DNA of 64,000 bases from Thermoleophilaceae bacterium (GTDB lineage Bacteria; Actinomycetota; Thermoleophilia; Solirubrobacterales; Thermoleophilaceae). Positions within the stretch are counted from its first letter, which is position 1, and every line of letters starts with the position of its first letter. Shown in pieces: positions 27,097 through 36,435 of this stretch. Location of the stretch: contig JACVRW010000001.1 in assembly GCA_014534235.1 (NCBI GenBank), positions 32,114 to 96,113 on the forward strand, given 5' to 3'. The notes under the pieces were generated by a model that was not told the origin of the DNA, searched no databases, and saw only the letters and a program-made list of their open reading frames with translations. A program made the translations under genes and the position numbers.

Positions 27097-28020
27097 ATGA
27101 GCGCGATCGGCCTCGGACTGGCGGCCCTGGGACGCCCCGGCTACCTGAACCTCGGCCACGGCGCCGACCTGGGGGTGGACCGTTCGGTCGAGGCGCTCGA
27201 GCGTCGCTGCCACGAGGTCCTCGACGCCGCGTACGAGGCCGCTGTGCGTCACTTCGACGCGGCGCGGTCCTACGGCCGGGCCGAGGAGTTCCTCGCCTCG
27301 TGGCTCGAGGCGCGCGGGATCGAGCCGGGGGCGGTCACGATCAGCTCGAAGTGGGGCTACACCTACACCGCCGACTGGCAGGTCGACGCCGATCCGCCGG
27401 AGGTCAAGGACCTCTCGGTAGCGACGTTGCGCCGGCACCTGGTTGAGACGCGCGCGTGGCTCGGCCGCTGGCTCTCGCTGTACCAGATTCACTCCGCCAC
27501 CGTGTCGAGCGGTGTGCTCGATGATGCCGCCGTGCTCGGCGAGCTGGGCGCGCTGCGATCGAGCGGGGTGGGGGTCGGGCTGACGGTGACCGGCACCGAT
27601 CAGGCCGAGACCATCAACCGTGCCCTCGAGCGGGGCGGCTTCGACTCCGTCCAGGCCACGTACAACCTGCTCGAGCCCTCGGCGGGTCCGGCGCTCGAGC
27701 GCGCGCATGCCGCGGGGCTCCGAGTGATGGTGAAGGAGGCGCTCGCCAACGGGCGGCTGACGCCGCGGGGCGATTGCGCGCCGCTCGAGGCCGCCGCGAA
27801 GCGGCTCGGCGCGACGAGCGACGCCGTCGCGATTGCCGCCGTCCTCGCGAAGCCCTGGGTGGACGTCGTCCTCAGCGGCGCCGCCACCCGGGAGCAGCTG
27901 CGCAGCAACCTGAGCGCGCTCGAACTCGAGTGGTCTGCCGAGCTGGACGACGAGCTGGCCGGCCTCGCGGAGCCGAGCGAGCGCTACTGGTCCACGCGCT
28001 CGAGCCTTCCCTGGACGTAA
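27097..28020 (+). CDS. Aldo/keto reductase family protein
   Basis: RHFDAARSYGRAEEFLASWL, ISSKWGYTYTADWQVD, LSLYQIHS, WVDVVLSGAATREQLRSNL. Confidence 0.85.
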   Translation: MSAIGLGLAALGRPGYLNLGHGADLGVDRSVEALERRCHEVLDAAYEAAVRHFDAARSYGRAEEFLASWLEARGIEPGAVTISSKWGYTYTADWQVDADPPEVKDLSVATLRRHLVETRAWLGRWLSLYQIHSATVSSGVLDDAAVLGELGALRSSGVGVGLTVTGTDQAETINRALERGGFDSVQATYNLLEPSAGPALERAHAAGLRVMVKEALANGRLTPRGDCAPLEAAAKRLGATSDAVAIAAVLAKPWVDVVLSGAATREQLRSNLSALELEWSAELDDELAGLAEPSERYWSTRSSLPWT

Positions 28021-28092
28021 GGGCGGCGCGCGTCCGCCGGGCGTCGCCCGCCCCCGGGGGCGAATTTCGCGTGTTCGGGTCTTGTCCTCCGT

Positions 28093-29382
28093 ATGGAGGC
28101 ACTCGACGAGCTTGCGGCGGCGCTTCGCGGCCGGCTGATCGAGCGGGCGCGCTCCGGGGAAATCCCGGGGGCGGGGCTCGAGGACGAGGTGCGGAGCCTC
28201 GTCGACCGCGAGGCGGCGCCGCTACCGGAGGAAGATCGCGCGGCGCTGTGCCAGCGCGTTGTGCTTCTCGCACGCGGCCTCGGTCCGCTCGAGCCGCTGC
28301 TCTCGGACCCGCGGGTCGACGAAGTCATGGTCAACGGCCCGAGCGAGGTGTACGTGGAGCGTCACGGCCGGCTCGAGCGGACGGGCGTGGCGTTCGACGG
28401 CGAGGGCGAGTTGCTCCACGCGATCGAGCGGATCCTCGCCCCGTTGGGCCGCCGCGTGGACGAGGCGTCGCCGCTCTGCGACGCCCGCATGCCGGACGGC
28501 TCGCGCGTGCACGTCGTCATTCCGCCGTTGTCGCTGTCGGGCCCGTGCCTCACGATCAGGCGCTTCCGCCGGGAGGGGTTCTCGCTGCGGGAGTTGGTGA
28601 CGCGGGGCACGCTGACGCCCGAGCTCGCGGAGTTCCTTGCGCTGTGCGTGGCGGCGCGTGCGTCGATGCTCGTCAGCGGCGGGACGGGCTCGGGCAAGAC
28701 GACGACGTTGAACGCACTCTCGGGGGCGATCCCGGGTGAGGAGCGGATCGTGACGATCGAGGACGCCGCGGAGCTCCGCCTGCGCCAGCGACACGTGGTG
28801 CGCCTCGAGGCGCGCCCGCCGAACCTCGAGGGACGCGGCGAGGTGACGATCCGCACCCTGGTGCGGAACGCTCTGCGCATGCGGCCCGACCGGATCGTCG
28901 TCGGCGAGGTGCGCGGCGCCGAGGCGCTCGACATGCTCCAGGCGCTGAACACCGGTCACGACGGCTCGCTCACCACCGTCCACGCCAACTCGCCCGCCGA
29001 CGCACTCCGGCGGGTTGAGACGCTGGCCCTCATGGCGGGCGTGGGGCTGCCGCATAGCGCGGTCCGCGAGCAGGTGACGAGCGCGCTCGATGTGGTCGTG
29101 CACCAGGCCCGGCGCCCGGACGGCATGCGCGTCATCGAGTCCGTGACCGAGGTCGTGCGCACCGCCGGCGGAACGGGTACCCGCGAGCTCTACCGCCGAG
29201 GCTCGCCGCTGCGCGCGCCGGGAGACGGCCCGCTCGGCGCGCGGCTGGGCGCGCTGCAAGACGGGGAAACGCGCTTGGGGCGCGTAGGGGAGGCGGCCGG
29301 CAGCCGGCCGCTCTCGGAGGCTGTCGGCGTGGGGCCGCCGGAGGATGCAGCGACGGCCCGACGCCCGCGGGAGTCGGCGTGA
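28093..29382 (+). CDS. tadA: TadA/CpaF-type secretion ATPase
   Basis: VDEVMVNGPSEVYVERHGRLE, Walker A LVSGGTGSGKTTTLNALS, IVTIEDAAELRL, VVGEVRGAEALDMLQALNTGHDGSLTTVHANSPADALRR. Confidence 0.95.
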   Translation: MEALDELAAALRGRLIERARSGEIPGAGLEDEVRSLVDREAAPLPEEDRAALCQRVVLLARGLGPLEPLLSDPRVDEVMVNGPSEVYVERHGRLERTGVAFDGEGELLHAIERILAPLGRRVDEASPLCDARMPDGSRVHVVIPPLSLSGPCLTIRRFRREGFSLRELVTRGTLTPELAEFLALCVAARASMLVSGGTGSGKTTTLNALSGAIPGEERIVTIEDAAELRLRQRHVVRLEARPPNLEGRGEVTIRTLVRNALRMRPDRIVVGEVRGAEALDMLQALNTGHDGSLTTVHANSPADALRRVETLALMAGVGLPHSAVREQVTSALDVVVHQARRPDGMRVIESVTEVVRTAGGTGTRELYRRGSPLRAPGDGPLGARLGALQDGETRLGRVGEAAGSRPLSEAVGVGPPEDAATARRPRESA

Positions 29383-30245
29383 GCTCGCCCACCGGTCTGG
29401 CGTTCCTTGCCGGGGCGGCCGGGGCCATCGGTGCCTTGGACCTGCTTGGGCCCCTTGCCGCACGCCTGTGGCGCGGCGCGCCGGCGCTGCTCCGCGGCCA
29501 TTTGGGCCTGGTCGACGTGCTCGGTCGGCTGGGCACGGAGGGCCGGGATCCCGGCGCCGTGGAGCGCCGGAGGCTGCTCCTCGCGGGTGCTGTTGCGGCT
29601 TTCCTCACGGGAAGCGTGCTGCTCGGGCCCCTCCTCGGGTTGGCACTCGCGGCCGGCGGTCCCTGGGTCGTCTCCCGCGCGCTCAGGGCGCGGCGGGAGC
29701 GCTACCGCCGCGCCGTCGATGAGGGCGCCCCGCAGGCGGCGATCGCGATAGCGGACGCCATCGGGGGCGGACACTCACTGCGCGGCGCGCTCGAGCAGGC
29801 CGCCGGATCCGTCCACGGCGAGGCGGGACACGAGTTGCGCCGGGCGGTGGCCGAGCTGTCAGCGGGGGCGACCACCGACGCTGCGCTTGAGTCGATGCGA
29901 GTGCGTGTCCGGTCTGCACGCCTCGACGCGATCGTCGCGGCGTGCTTGCTCCAGCGCCGAGCCGGAGGGGACCTGGCGCGCCTGCTGCGCCACAGCGCCC
30001 GTTCGATGGAAGAGCAGGCACGGCTGGAGGGGGAGGTGAGGTCGGCGACCGCCCAGGCGCGTTTCACCGGCCTGCTTGTGGCGCTCCTGCCTCTGGGCGG
30101 CGCTCTGCTCACGGAGCTGGCGAGCCCCGGCTGGTTCGCGGGGCTCTGGAGCTCTTTCCTGACCGCCTGGCTCGTGGGAATGGCCCTCTTCCTCCAGCTG
30201 GTGGCGGCGGTCCTGGTGCGCAGGCTGGGTCGGGTGAGGTGGTGA
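29379..30245 (+). CDS. tadB: TadB-like type II secretion F domain membrane protein
   Basis: ATGA overlap with tadA; ALEQAAGSVHGEAGHELRRAVAELSAG...LLQRRAGGDLARLLRHSARSMEEQARLEGEVRSATAQARFTG. Confidence 0.88.
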   Translation: MSSPTGLAFLAGAAGAIGALDLLGPLAARLWRGAPALLRGHLGLVDVLGRLGTEGRDPGAVERRRLLLAGAVAAFLTGSVLLGPLLGLALAAGGPWVVSRALRARRERYRRAVDEGAPQAAIAIADAIGGGHSLRGALEQAAGSVHGEAGHELRRAVAELSAGATTDAALESMRVRVRSARLDAIVAACLLQRRAGGDLARLLRHSARSMEEQARLEGEVRSATAQARFTGLLVALLPLGGALLTELASPGWFAGLWSSFLTAWLVGMALFLQLVAAVLVRRLGRVRW

Positions 30246-31225
30246 GTGCCGGTGCCGGAGGGTGGAGCCCCGGCGCCGAGCTGGCGAGCGCGGCCGCGGG
30301 GGTGCCGGCCGTCTCCGGGATGTCGACCGCCGGCGCCGGGGTACCCAGCGTCGCCACCGTACTGGCCTTTGCCGCCGGCGCCCTCGGGGCCGTCGGCGCC
30401 GCCCTCGTGATCCGACCGCGGCGCGTCGCCTCGCGCGATTCGCCGCGGCGCCGGCCGCGCGCCTTGCGGGGCGCGCGCCTCCTTCGGGCATTCGCGGCCG
30501 CCGGGGCGCGCCTGCCGCCCGGTCCGGCCGCCGCGCCGGCGGACCTGGCCGCGAGGATCGCCGCCGCCGGCCACCCCGCCGGGCTCGGTCCCCGCGAGCT
30601 GATGGCGGCCAAGGTCGCCGCGGGCCTCGCCGCCGGCGTCGCCGGCACGATGCTGGGGACCAGCACCCCGGGGAGGCTCGGTCCACTGGTCGTGGTCGCC
30701 GCACCCCTCGCCGGATTCCTCGCGCCCGATTTGTGGCTGGCGCGGCTGGCCGCCGACCGTGCCCGGCGCGTGCGGCGCGAGCTGCCGATGCTGTTGGATC
30801 TACTCCGGGTGACGGTGGAGGCCGGGACCTCTCTGCCCGAGGCACTGCGGCAAGTGGGTGAGCGTGCCGATGGACCGCTCGCCGCGGAGTGGCAAGCCGT
30901 CGGCCGCCAGGTCGCCCTCGGTGTCCCGCTGGCGACGGCGCTCCCCGGCATGGTCGAGAGCGTCCCGCTTCCGGAGGTGCGGGCGCTCGTGGCCGCACTC
31001 GACCGGGCCCGCCGGCACGGCGCGCCGCTCGCCGAGACCTTGGCCGCCCAGGCGCGCGACTCCCGCTTCGCGCTCGCGCGGCGCGTCCGCGAGGACGCCG
31101 CCAGGGCTGGGCCAAAGATGCAGCTGGTCGTCGCTCTGCTTCTCGTCCCGTCCGTCCTGCTGCTCGTGGCGGCCGCGCTCGCATCAGCGCTCCTCGGCCG
31201 CGACGGGGAGGTCGTGCCGGTGTAG
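30242..31225 (+). CDS. tadC: TadC-like type II secretion F domain membrane protein
   Basis: GTG overlap with tadB; RRELPMLLDLLRVTVEAGTSLPEALRQVGER...LVAALDRARRHGAPLAETLAAQARD...AARAGPKMQLVVALLLVPSVLLL. Confidence 0.88.
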   Translation: MSAGAGGWSPGAELASAAAGVPAVSGMSTAGAGVPSVATVLAFAAGALGAVGAALVIRPRRVASRDSPRRRPRALRGARLLRAFAAAGARLPPGPAAAPADLAARIAAAGHPAGLGPRELMAAKVAAGLAAGVAGTMLGTSTPGRLGPLVVVAAPLAGFLAPDLWLARLAADRARRVRRELPMLLDLLRVTVEAGTSLPEALRQVGERADGPLAAEWQAVGRQVALGVPLATALPGMVESVPLPEVRALVAALDRARRHGAPLAETLAAQARDSRFALARRVREDAARAGPKMQLVVALLLVPSVLLLVAAALASALLGRDGEVVPV

Positions 31226-31260
31226 CTTGCGCGCGGCGCAGGCCGGACAAGGAGGAAAAC

Positions 31261-31575
31261 GTGACTGCACGCCTCTGGCGAGGGGCCGTCCGCCGAGACG
31301 ACGGCGACGCATACGCGGAGTACATCGAACGCACGGGCGTGGCGGGCTACAGGAGCACGCCGGGGAACCGGGGGGTCACGATGCTGCGCCGCGACGTGGA
31401 CGACCGCTGTGAGTTCCTCGTGCTCTCGCTCTGGGACTCCATCGACGCGGTCAAGGCGTTCGCCGGCGAGGACTACGAGACGGCCATGTTCTACCCCGAA
31501 GACGAGCGCTTCCTCATCGAGCGCGACGAGAAGTCGTCGCACTGGGACGTGGCCACGCACGTCGCCTCCGGCTGA
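31261..31575 (+). CDS. Antibiotic biosynthesis monooxygenase-like (dimeric alpha/beta barrel) protein
   Basis: VTARLWRGAVRRDDGDAYAEYIERTGVAGYRSTPGNRGVTMLRRDVDDRCEFLVLSLWDSIDAVKAFAGEDYETAMFYPEDERFL. Confidence 0.75.
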   Translation: MTARLWRGAVRRDDGDAYAEYIERTGVAGYRSTPGNRGVTMLRRDVDDRCEFLVLSLWDSIDAVKAFAGEDYETAMFYPEDERFLIERDEKSSHWDVATHVASG

Positions 31576-31673
31576 CCCCGCCGCCCGCCGATGCAAGAAC
31601 GCTGCGCCCGGCCCGGCACGGTCGTCTCGAACGCGCGTAAGCTGCCGACCGCCCAATTCACGAAGGAGGGAAC

Positions 31674-31961
31674 GTGTACGCGCGCGTAGCGACATTCGAG
31701 AGCGATCCCGCCAAGGTCGACGACGCCATCGCGATGGTCCGTGCCGAGGTCGAGTCCGGCGACACACCGGCCGCACTCGAGGGCACGAAGATGCTGATGC
31801 TGGTCAACCGGGAGAGCGGCAAGGGCCTCGGCATCACGCTGTTCGAGAGCGAGGAAGCGATGCGCCGCGGGGACGAGGCGCTTAACGCCATGAACCCCGG
31901 CTCGACCGAGCGCCGTACGTCGGTCGAGTTCTACGAGGTCCCCGTCCAGACCGTGACGTAG
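31674..31961 (+). CDS. Small conserved hypothetical, dimeric alpha/beta barrel-like
   Basis: GTG start after GAAGGAGG RBS; VYARVATFESDPAKVDDAIAMVRAEVESGDTPAALEGTKMLMLVNRESGKGLGITLFESEEAMRRGDEALNAM. Confidence 0.7.
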   Translation: MYARVATFESDPAKVDDAIAMVRAEVESGDTPAALEGTKMLMLVNRESGKGLGITLFESEEAMRRGDEALNAMNPGSTERRTSVEFYEVPVQTVT

Positions 31962-32220
31962 CGAGCGCGGAGGCGCCCGGCCGCCGGCGACGCCGGCTGG
32001 GGGACGCTACCCGGAGATTCGTCGTGCGATGGCGGCAGGTGCCGGCGCCGAAGCCGGCGCGCCGGTCCCCGCCCGGTGCGCGTCCCTGCACGCTGCAACG
32101 CCGCTTGCAGCGCGGCCGCTGGACCGCCCGCCCGCGGGCGGCCGTCCCACCGTCGGATTTCCCTACGGGACGCGGAAACCAAGCGCCCGTTGGGCCCAGT
32201 TCACCTCCGTCGGACGGAAA

Positions 32221-32270
32221 AGTGGGATGAAGTGTTGCAAAGTGGGAGGGAGTGGGGTACGGTGGCCCAC
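32221..32270 (+). promoter_or_regulatory. Tandem 10-bp AGTGGG direct repeats upstream of mraZ (putative MraZ operator)
   Basis: agtgggatga/agtgttgcaa/agtgggaggg/agtggggtac/ggtggcccac: five units in exact 10-bp register. Confidence 0.8.
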
Positions 32271-32344
32271 GTAGATCGACCGGAGTGGCGGGGCTCCTCC
32301 CACTCCGCCACTCCGGTCCGAGCCCTCGCGGGGGACAATGCACT

Positions 32345-32779
32345 TTGGCGTTTCGGGGCCACTTCGAGCACTCACTCGACGCGAAGAACCGGTTGAGCAT
32401 CCCGGCCCGGTTCCGCGCCGCGTTCTCCGGTGGAGTCGTTCTCGCCAAGGACCCGGAACCCTGCGTCGCCGTGTGGACGCCGGAGACGCACGAGGCGATC
32501 ATCGCGCGCGCGCTTGGCGACCTGAACCCGATGGGGTCCGAGTACCGGAAGCTCTCGCGCTTCTACCAGGGCAACTCGTTCGAGATAGATCTCGACGCCT
32601 CCGGGCGGGTCACGCTCCCGCCCCCGCTCCTGGCGCACGCGGGGATCGAGAAGGAGGTCGTGGTGGTCGGCGTGGGTGACCACCTGGAGGTATGGGGCCG
32701 ACCACGCTGGCAGGAGCAGCAGGACGCGTTGGACGTCGAGATCGGGGAGGTGACGGAGCGCCTTGGCAATCCTTCTTGA
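32345..32779 (+). CDS. mraZ: Transcriptional regulator MraZ
   Basis: TTG start; LAFRGHFEHSLDAKNRLSIPARFR...GNSFEIDLDASGRVTLPPPLLAHAGIEKEVVVVGVGDHLEVW. Confidence 0.95.
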   Translation: MAFRGHFEHSLDAKNRLSIPARFRAAFSGGVVLAKDPEPCVAVWTPETHEAIIARALGDLNPMGSEYRKLSRFYQGNSFEIDLDASGRVTLPPPLLAHAGIEKEVVVVGVGDHLEVWGRPRWQEQQDALDVEIGEVTERLGNPS

Positions 32780-32780
32780 C

Positions 32781-33737
32781 ATGAGCCGCACGCACGTCCC
32801 GGTGCTGGCCGGGGAGCTGACCGACCTGGTCGCCCCGCGCGCCGGCGAGACCGCCGTCGACTGCACGTTCGGCGCGGGCGGTCACGCGCGGCTCGTCGCC
32901 GAGCGGCTCGGCCCCGGAGGAACGCTCGTCTGCATCGACCGGGACCCGGCGGCCGAGGAGCGCTTCGACGAGTTCGCCCGCGAGGCGCCTTGCGAGACGC
33001 GGTTTCTCCGCCTCGACTACGCGGACGCCCTCGGGCTTCTCCGCGACGAGAACCTTGCGGCCGATCTCGTGTACCTCGACCTCGGCGTGTCGTCGATGCA
33101 GGTCGACGCGCGAGAGCGTGGCTTCTCGTACTCCTACGACGCGCCGCTCGACATGCGCATGGATCCCGGCCAGGCGCTCGACGCCCGGGCGATCGTCAAC
33201 GGCTGCGACGAGCGGGAGCTCGCCCGGCTGTTCCGTCGCTACGGAGAGGAGCCGAATGCGCACCGCATCGCGCGCGAGATCGTGAAGCGCCGCGCGCGGG
33301 CGCCGATCGAGACGACGGGAGGGCTCGTCGCGGCGATCGAGGCGGCTCTGCCGGCCGCGGTGCGGCGCGGCTTCGGCGGCGGCCATCCCGCAAAGCGGGT
33401 CTTCCAGGCTGTCCGTATCGCCGTCAACGCCGAGCTCGATTCGCTCGACCGGGCGCTGCCGCTTGCGTGGGACCTGCTTCGAGCGGGCGGCCGCCTGTCG
33501 GCGATCTCGTTCCACTCGCTCGAGGATCGTCGCGTCAAGCGCTTTCTTGCCGAGCGGGCACGCGGCTGCATCTGCCCGCCTGACTTTCCTGTCTGCGTGT
33601 GCGGTCGGGTGCCCGAGGCGGAGCTCCTGACGGCGCGTGCAGTCGCTCCTACGGCGGGTGAGGTGGCCCGGAACCCACGCGCGAGGTCGGGTCGGCTGCG
33701 GGCGGCCCGCAAGCTCCCGGTTGGCGAGCCGGCTTGA
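32781..33737 (+). CDS. rsmH: 16S rRNA m4C1402 methyltransferase RsmH
   Basis: HVPVLAGELTDLVAPRAGETAVDCTFGAGGHARL, LDLGVSSMQVD, RGFSYSYDAPLDMRMD, LSAISFHSLEDRRVKRF. Confidence 0.97.
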   Translation: MSRTHVPVLAGELTDLVAPRAGETAVDCTFGAGGHARLVAERLGPGGTLVCIDRDPAAEERFDEFAREAPCETRFLRLDYADALGLLRDENLAADLVYLDLGVSSMQVDARERGFSYSYDAPLDMRMDPGQALDARAIVNGCDERELARLFRRYGEEPNAHRIAREIVKRRARAPIETTGGLVAAIEAALPAAVRRGFGGGHPAKRVFQAVRIAVNAELDSLDRALPLAWDLLRAGGRLSAISFHSLEDRRVKRFLAERARGCICPPDFPVCVCGRVPEAELLTARAVAPTAGEVARNPRARSGRLRAARKLPVGEPA

Positions 33738-34684
33738 CCGGAGCCGCGGCGACAGCGGCCCGCGCGCGGCCAGAGCGGACAGCGGTCACGGACGGCGCCG
33801 GAGCGGACGCCGCGGCGAACTGGCGGAACAGCGCCGCGACGGCGAGCCCCGGGGCGCGCCGGGCGTCGAAGCGCGCGGGCATCCGCCGACCGTCCGGGCG
33901 CGCGGGCATCGGCCGGCGGACCCGCGCGGCGACCGGCAGGGCGCCGTGGATCGCACTGCCCATCCGCATCCTGAACGCGCCGTTCGCCCGGGCGCTTCGG
34001 ACGCGGACGGCCGGCGTCCTCGACGCGCTGCTCGCCGGCCGGGGCTGGATCGCCTTGATCGGCGTGCTGCTCGCGGGGATCGTGTTCTTCAACGTCGACC
34101 TGCTCCAGATGAACCGCGACATCGCCCGGGACGCCGAGAGGGCGTCGGCCCTGAAGCGCGAGAACGCGCGCCTGCGGCTCGAGGTGGCGCGGCTTGCTTC
34201 GAGCGAGCGCATCCAGGAGGCCGCCGCGGCGCTCGGGCTGGTGCTGCCCGCGCCCGGAGAGGTGCGGTACTTGAAGGCTCGTCCCGGGCGAGACGCCCGC
34301 CGCGCCGCGAAGCGGATCATCGAGCCCGACGGCACCCTGGCGCCCCCGCCGGCGCCGGCGTGGGATTCGGCGGCGCCGCCCGCAACGACGACCACGCCGG
34401 CTGCGCCGGCCGCGACGACCCCGCCGATCTCAGGCCCGCCGACGACCACGCCGCCCACTACAGCGCCGCCCACCACCGCCCCCCCGACGACCGCGCCGGC
34501 CCCGCTCGGCACGACGCCCCCCTCGGGAGCGACGACCACGACCACGCCGCCCGCCGCCACCGTGCCACCCGCGACCACGACCCCAACCGTCCCGCAGGCG
34601 ACCGCTCCACCCGGCGCGGGCGGTCAGCCGGCCCCGACCACGACCGGTCAGATGGCGCCCGCCACGACCGGTCCCGCGGGCTAG
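33734..34684 (+). CDS. ftsL: FtsL-like septum protein with Pro/Thr-rich C-terminal tail
   Basis: Position between rsmH and ftsI; single TM (WIALIGVLLAGIVFFNVDLLQMN) followed by coiled coil and LGLVLPAPGEVRYLKA; about 100 aa Pro/Thr-rich tail. TTG start overlapping the rsmH stop; start uncertain. Confidence 0.75.
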   Translation: MTGAAATAARARPERTAVTDGAGADAAANWRNSAATASPGARRASKRAGIRRPSGRAGIGRRTRAATGRAPWIALPIRILNAPFARALRTRTAGVLDALLAGRGWIALIGVLLAGIVFFNVDLLQMNRDIARDAERASALKRENARLRLEVARLASSERIQEAAAALGLVLPAPGEVRYLKARPGRDARRAAKRIIEPDGTLAPPPAPAWDSAAPPATTTTPAAPAATTPPISGPPTTTPPTTAPPTTAPPTTAPAPLGTTPPSGATTTTTPPAATVPPATTTPTVPQATAPPGAGGQPAPTTTGQMAPATTGPAG

Positions 34685-34686
34685 CC

Positions 34687-36420
34687 GTGCGCACGAGAGC
34701 GCCGGAGCGGCGAGGGCGCCGGCGCGCGGCGTCCGTACCGCGCCGTCGCGGCCGCGCCGGCGCCGGGCGCGTGCCGCTCGAGCTGATCCAGCGACGGATC
34801 GGGCTCCTGTTTGCGCTCTTCCTGGCGCTCCTGGCGCTGGCCGCGGTTCGAGCGGCCTGGCTCGGCACGGTCAAATCCGGGTCGCTGGGCGAGCGTGCGG
34901 CGAGCCAGCAGATCGAGGACCTGACCGTGCCGGCCCGGCGCGGCACGATCTACGACAGAAACGGCACCGAGCTGGCCGTGTCGGAGGACTCCGTCACGGT
35001 CTTCGCAAATCCGCTCTTGATCGACGACCCGGCGGCGGTCGCCGCGCGGCTCGCGCCCATGGTCGGGCGGACGAAGGACGAGCTGCTGCGCACGCTGTCG
35101 GACCGGGACGCCGGCTTCGTATACCTGCGCAGGAAGATGAACGCCTCGCTGGGCGCGAAGGTCGAGCGGCTCGAGATCGAGGGGATCGGCACGGTGGTCG
35201 AGCCGAAGCGCGCGTACCCGCAGGGCCACCTGGCCTCCCAGGTGCTAGGCACTGTGGGCACGGACAACTACGGGCTGTCCGGCCTCGAGCACGCTCGTGA
35301 CGACCGGCTGGCCGGCGAGGACGGCCGGCGCCGGTTCGTCAAGGACGCCCTCGGCGAGCCCGTGAGCATGATTGAGATCGAGCGCGCCGAGGCGGGCGAG
35401 GACCTGCGACTTACGCTCGACGCGGCCATCCAGGAGCGCACCGAGGCCGTCCTCGCCGAGGTCGGGAAGACCTATCAGCCGGCGGGCGCGACGGCGCTCG
35501 TCATGGACCCACGCACGGGTGAGATCCTCGCGCTTGCAAACTGGCCGCGCGTGAACGCGAACGACGTCGGCTCGGCGCCGACATACGCGCGGCAGAACCG
35601 TGCCATCGAGGCGAGCTACGAGCCGGGTTCGACCTTCAAGCCCATCACCGTCTCGGGGGCGCTCGAGGAGAGGATCATCGAGCCGCAGACGAAGCTGAGC
35701 GTCCCGCCGGCGCTGCAGGTCGCGGACCGCACGATCGGCGAGGCCCATGACGGCGGTGGCGGAATCCTGACCGTCGCGGACATCCTCGCCCAGTCGTCGA
35801 ACGTCGGCTCGGTCATGATCGGCCTGAAGCTGGGGGCGAGGCGCTTCGACCGCTGGGTGCGGCGCTTCGGCTTCGGCAGGCCTACGGGCGTCGACCTGCC
35901 GGGGGAGCAGCGCGGCATCGTGCTGAGACCCGAGGAGTACTCCGGCTCGTCGATGGGCAACATGCCGATCGGCCAGGGCATCGCGGTCACGCCGATACAG
36001 ATGGCGACCGCCTATACCGCCATCGCGAACGGCGGCCGGCTTCGGCAGCCATACGTCATCGCCGGAAACGGTCGCCCGGGGAGACGCGTGCTCTCCCGCA
36101 ACAACGCCGATCGCGTCTCGAGGATGCTCGAGGGTGTGCTCGCCGCGGGCGGTACCGCGCAGGAGGCACAGGTCGAGGGCTACCGGCTGGCCGGGAAGAC
36201 CGGCACCGCCGAGAAGGCGGAGAACGGTGGCTACTCGAAGACCGACTTCGTGGCCTCCTTCATCGGCTATGCGCCGGCGCGTGACCCCCGCCTCCTCGTG
36301 GCCGTCATGGTCGACGAGCCCAGGGGCTCGATCTACGGGGGCGTGGTGGCGGCACCCGCGTTCGAGCGGATCGTGGAGTTCGCCCTGCCGTACCTGAAGA
36401 TCCCGCCTGGCCCTAGATAA
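34687..36420 (+). CDS. ftsI: Penicillin-binding protein 2/FtsI transpeptidase
   Basis: VPARRGTIYDRNGTELAVS; SxxK EPGSTFKPIT; SxN AQSSNVGSV; KTG LAGKTGTAEK. Confidence 0.95.
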   Translation: MRTRAPERRGRRRAASVPRRRGRAGAGRVPLELIQRRIGLLFALFLALLALAAVRAAWLGTVKSGSLGERAASQQIEDLTVPARRGTIYDRNGTELAVSEDSVTVFANPLLIDDPAAVAARLAPMVGRTKDELLRTLSDRDAGFVYLRRKMNASLGAKVERLEIEGIGTVVEPKRAYPQGHLASQVLGTVGTDNYGLSGLEHARDDRLAGEDGRRRFVKDALGEPVSMIEIERAEAGEDLRLTLDAAIQERTEAVLAEVGKTYQPAGATALVMDPRTGEILALANWPRVNANDVGSAPTYARQNRAIEASYEPGSTFKPITVSGALEERIIEPQTKLSVPPALQVADRTIGEAHDGGGGILTVADILAQSSNVGSVMIGLKLGARRFDRWVRRFGFGRPTGVDLPGEQRGIVLRPEEYSGSSMGNMPIGQGIAVTPIQMATAYTAIANGGRLRQPYVIAGNGRPGRRVLSRNNADRVSRMLEGVLAAGGTAQEAQVEGYRLAGKTGTAEKAENGGYSKTDFVASFIGYAPARDPRLLVAVMVDEPRGSIYGGVVAAPAFERIVEFALPYLKIPPGPR

Positions 36421-36435
36421 CCTGCGGCGCCGACC

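Noticed and set aside
24297-27098. 933-aa minus ORF extending PepF upstream to 27098
   Set aside because: Only 24297..26090 matches the M3 peptidase family; the extension overlaps the dehydratase-like gene on the plus strand and is low-complexity.
34400-34600. CRISPR-like repeat in the ccgacgaccacgccgcccac region
   Set aside because: It is an in-frame Pro/Thr-coding low-complexity tract in the FtsL-like gene, with no spacers.
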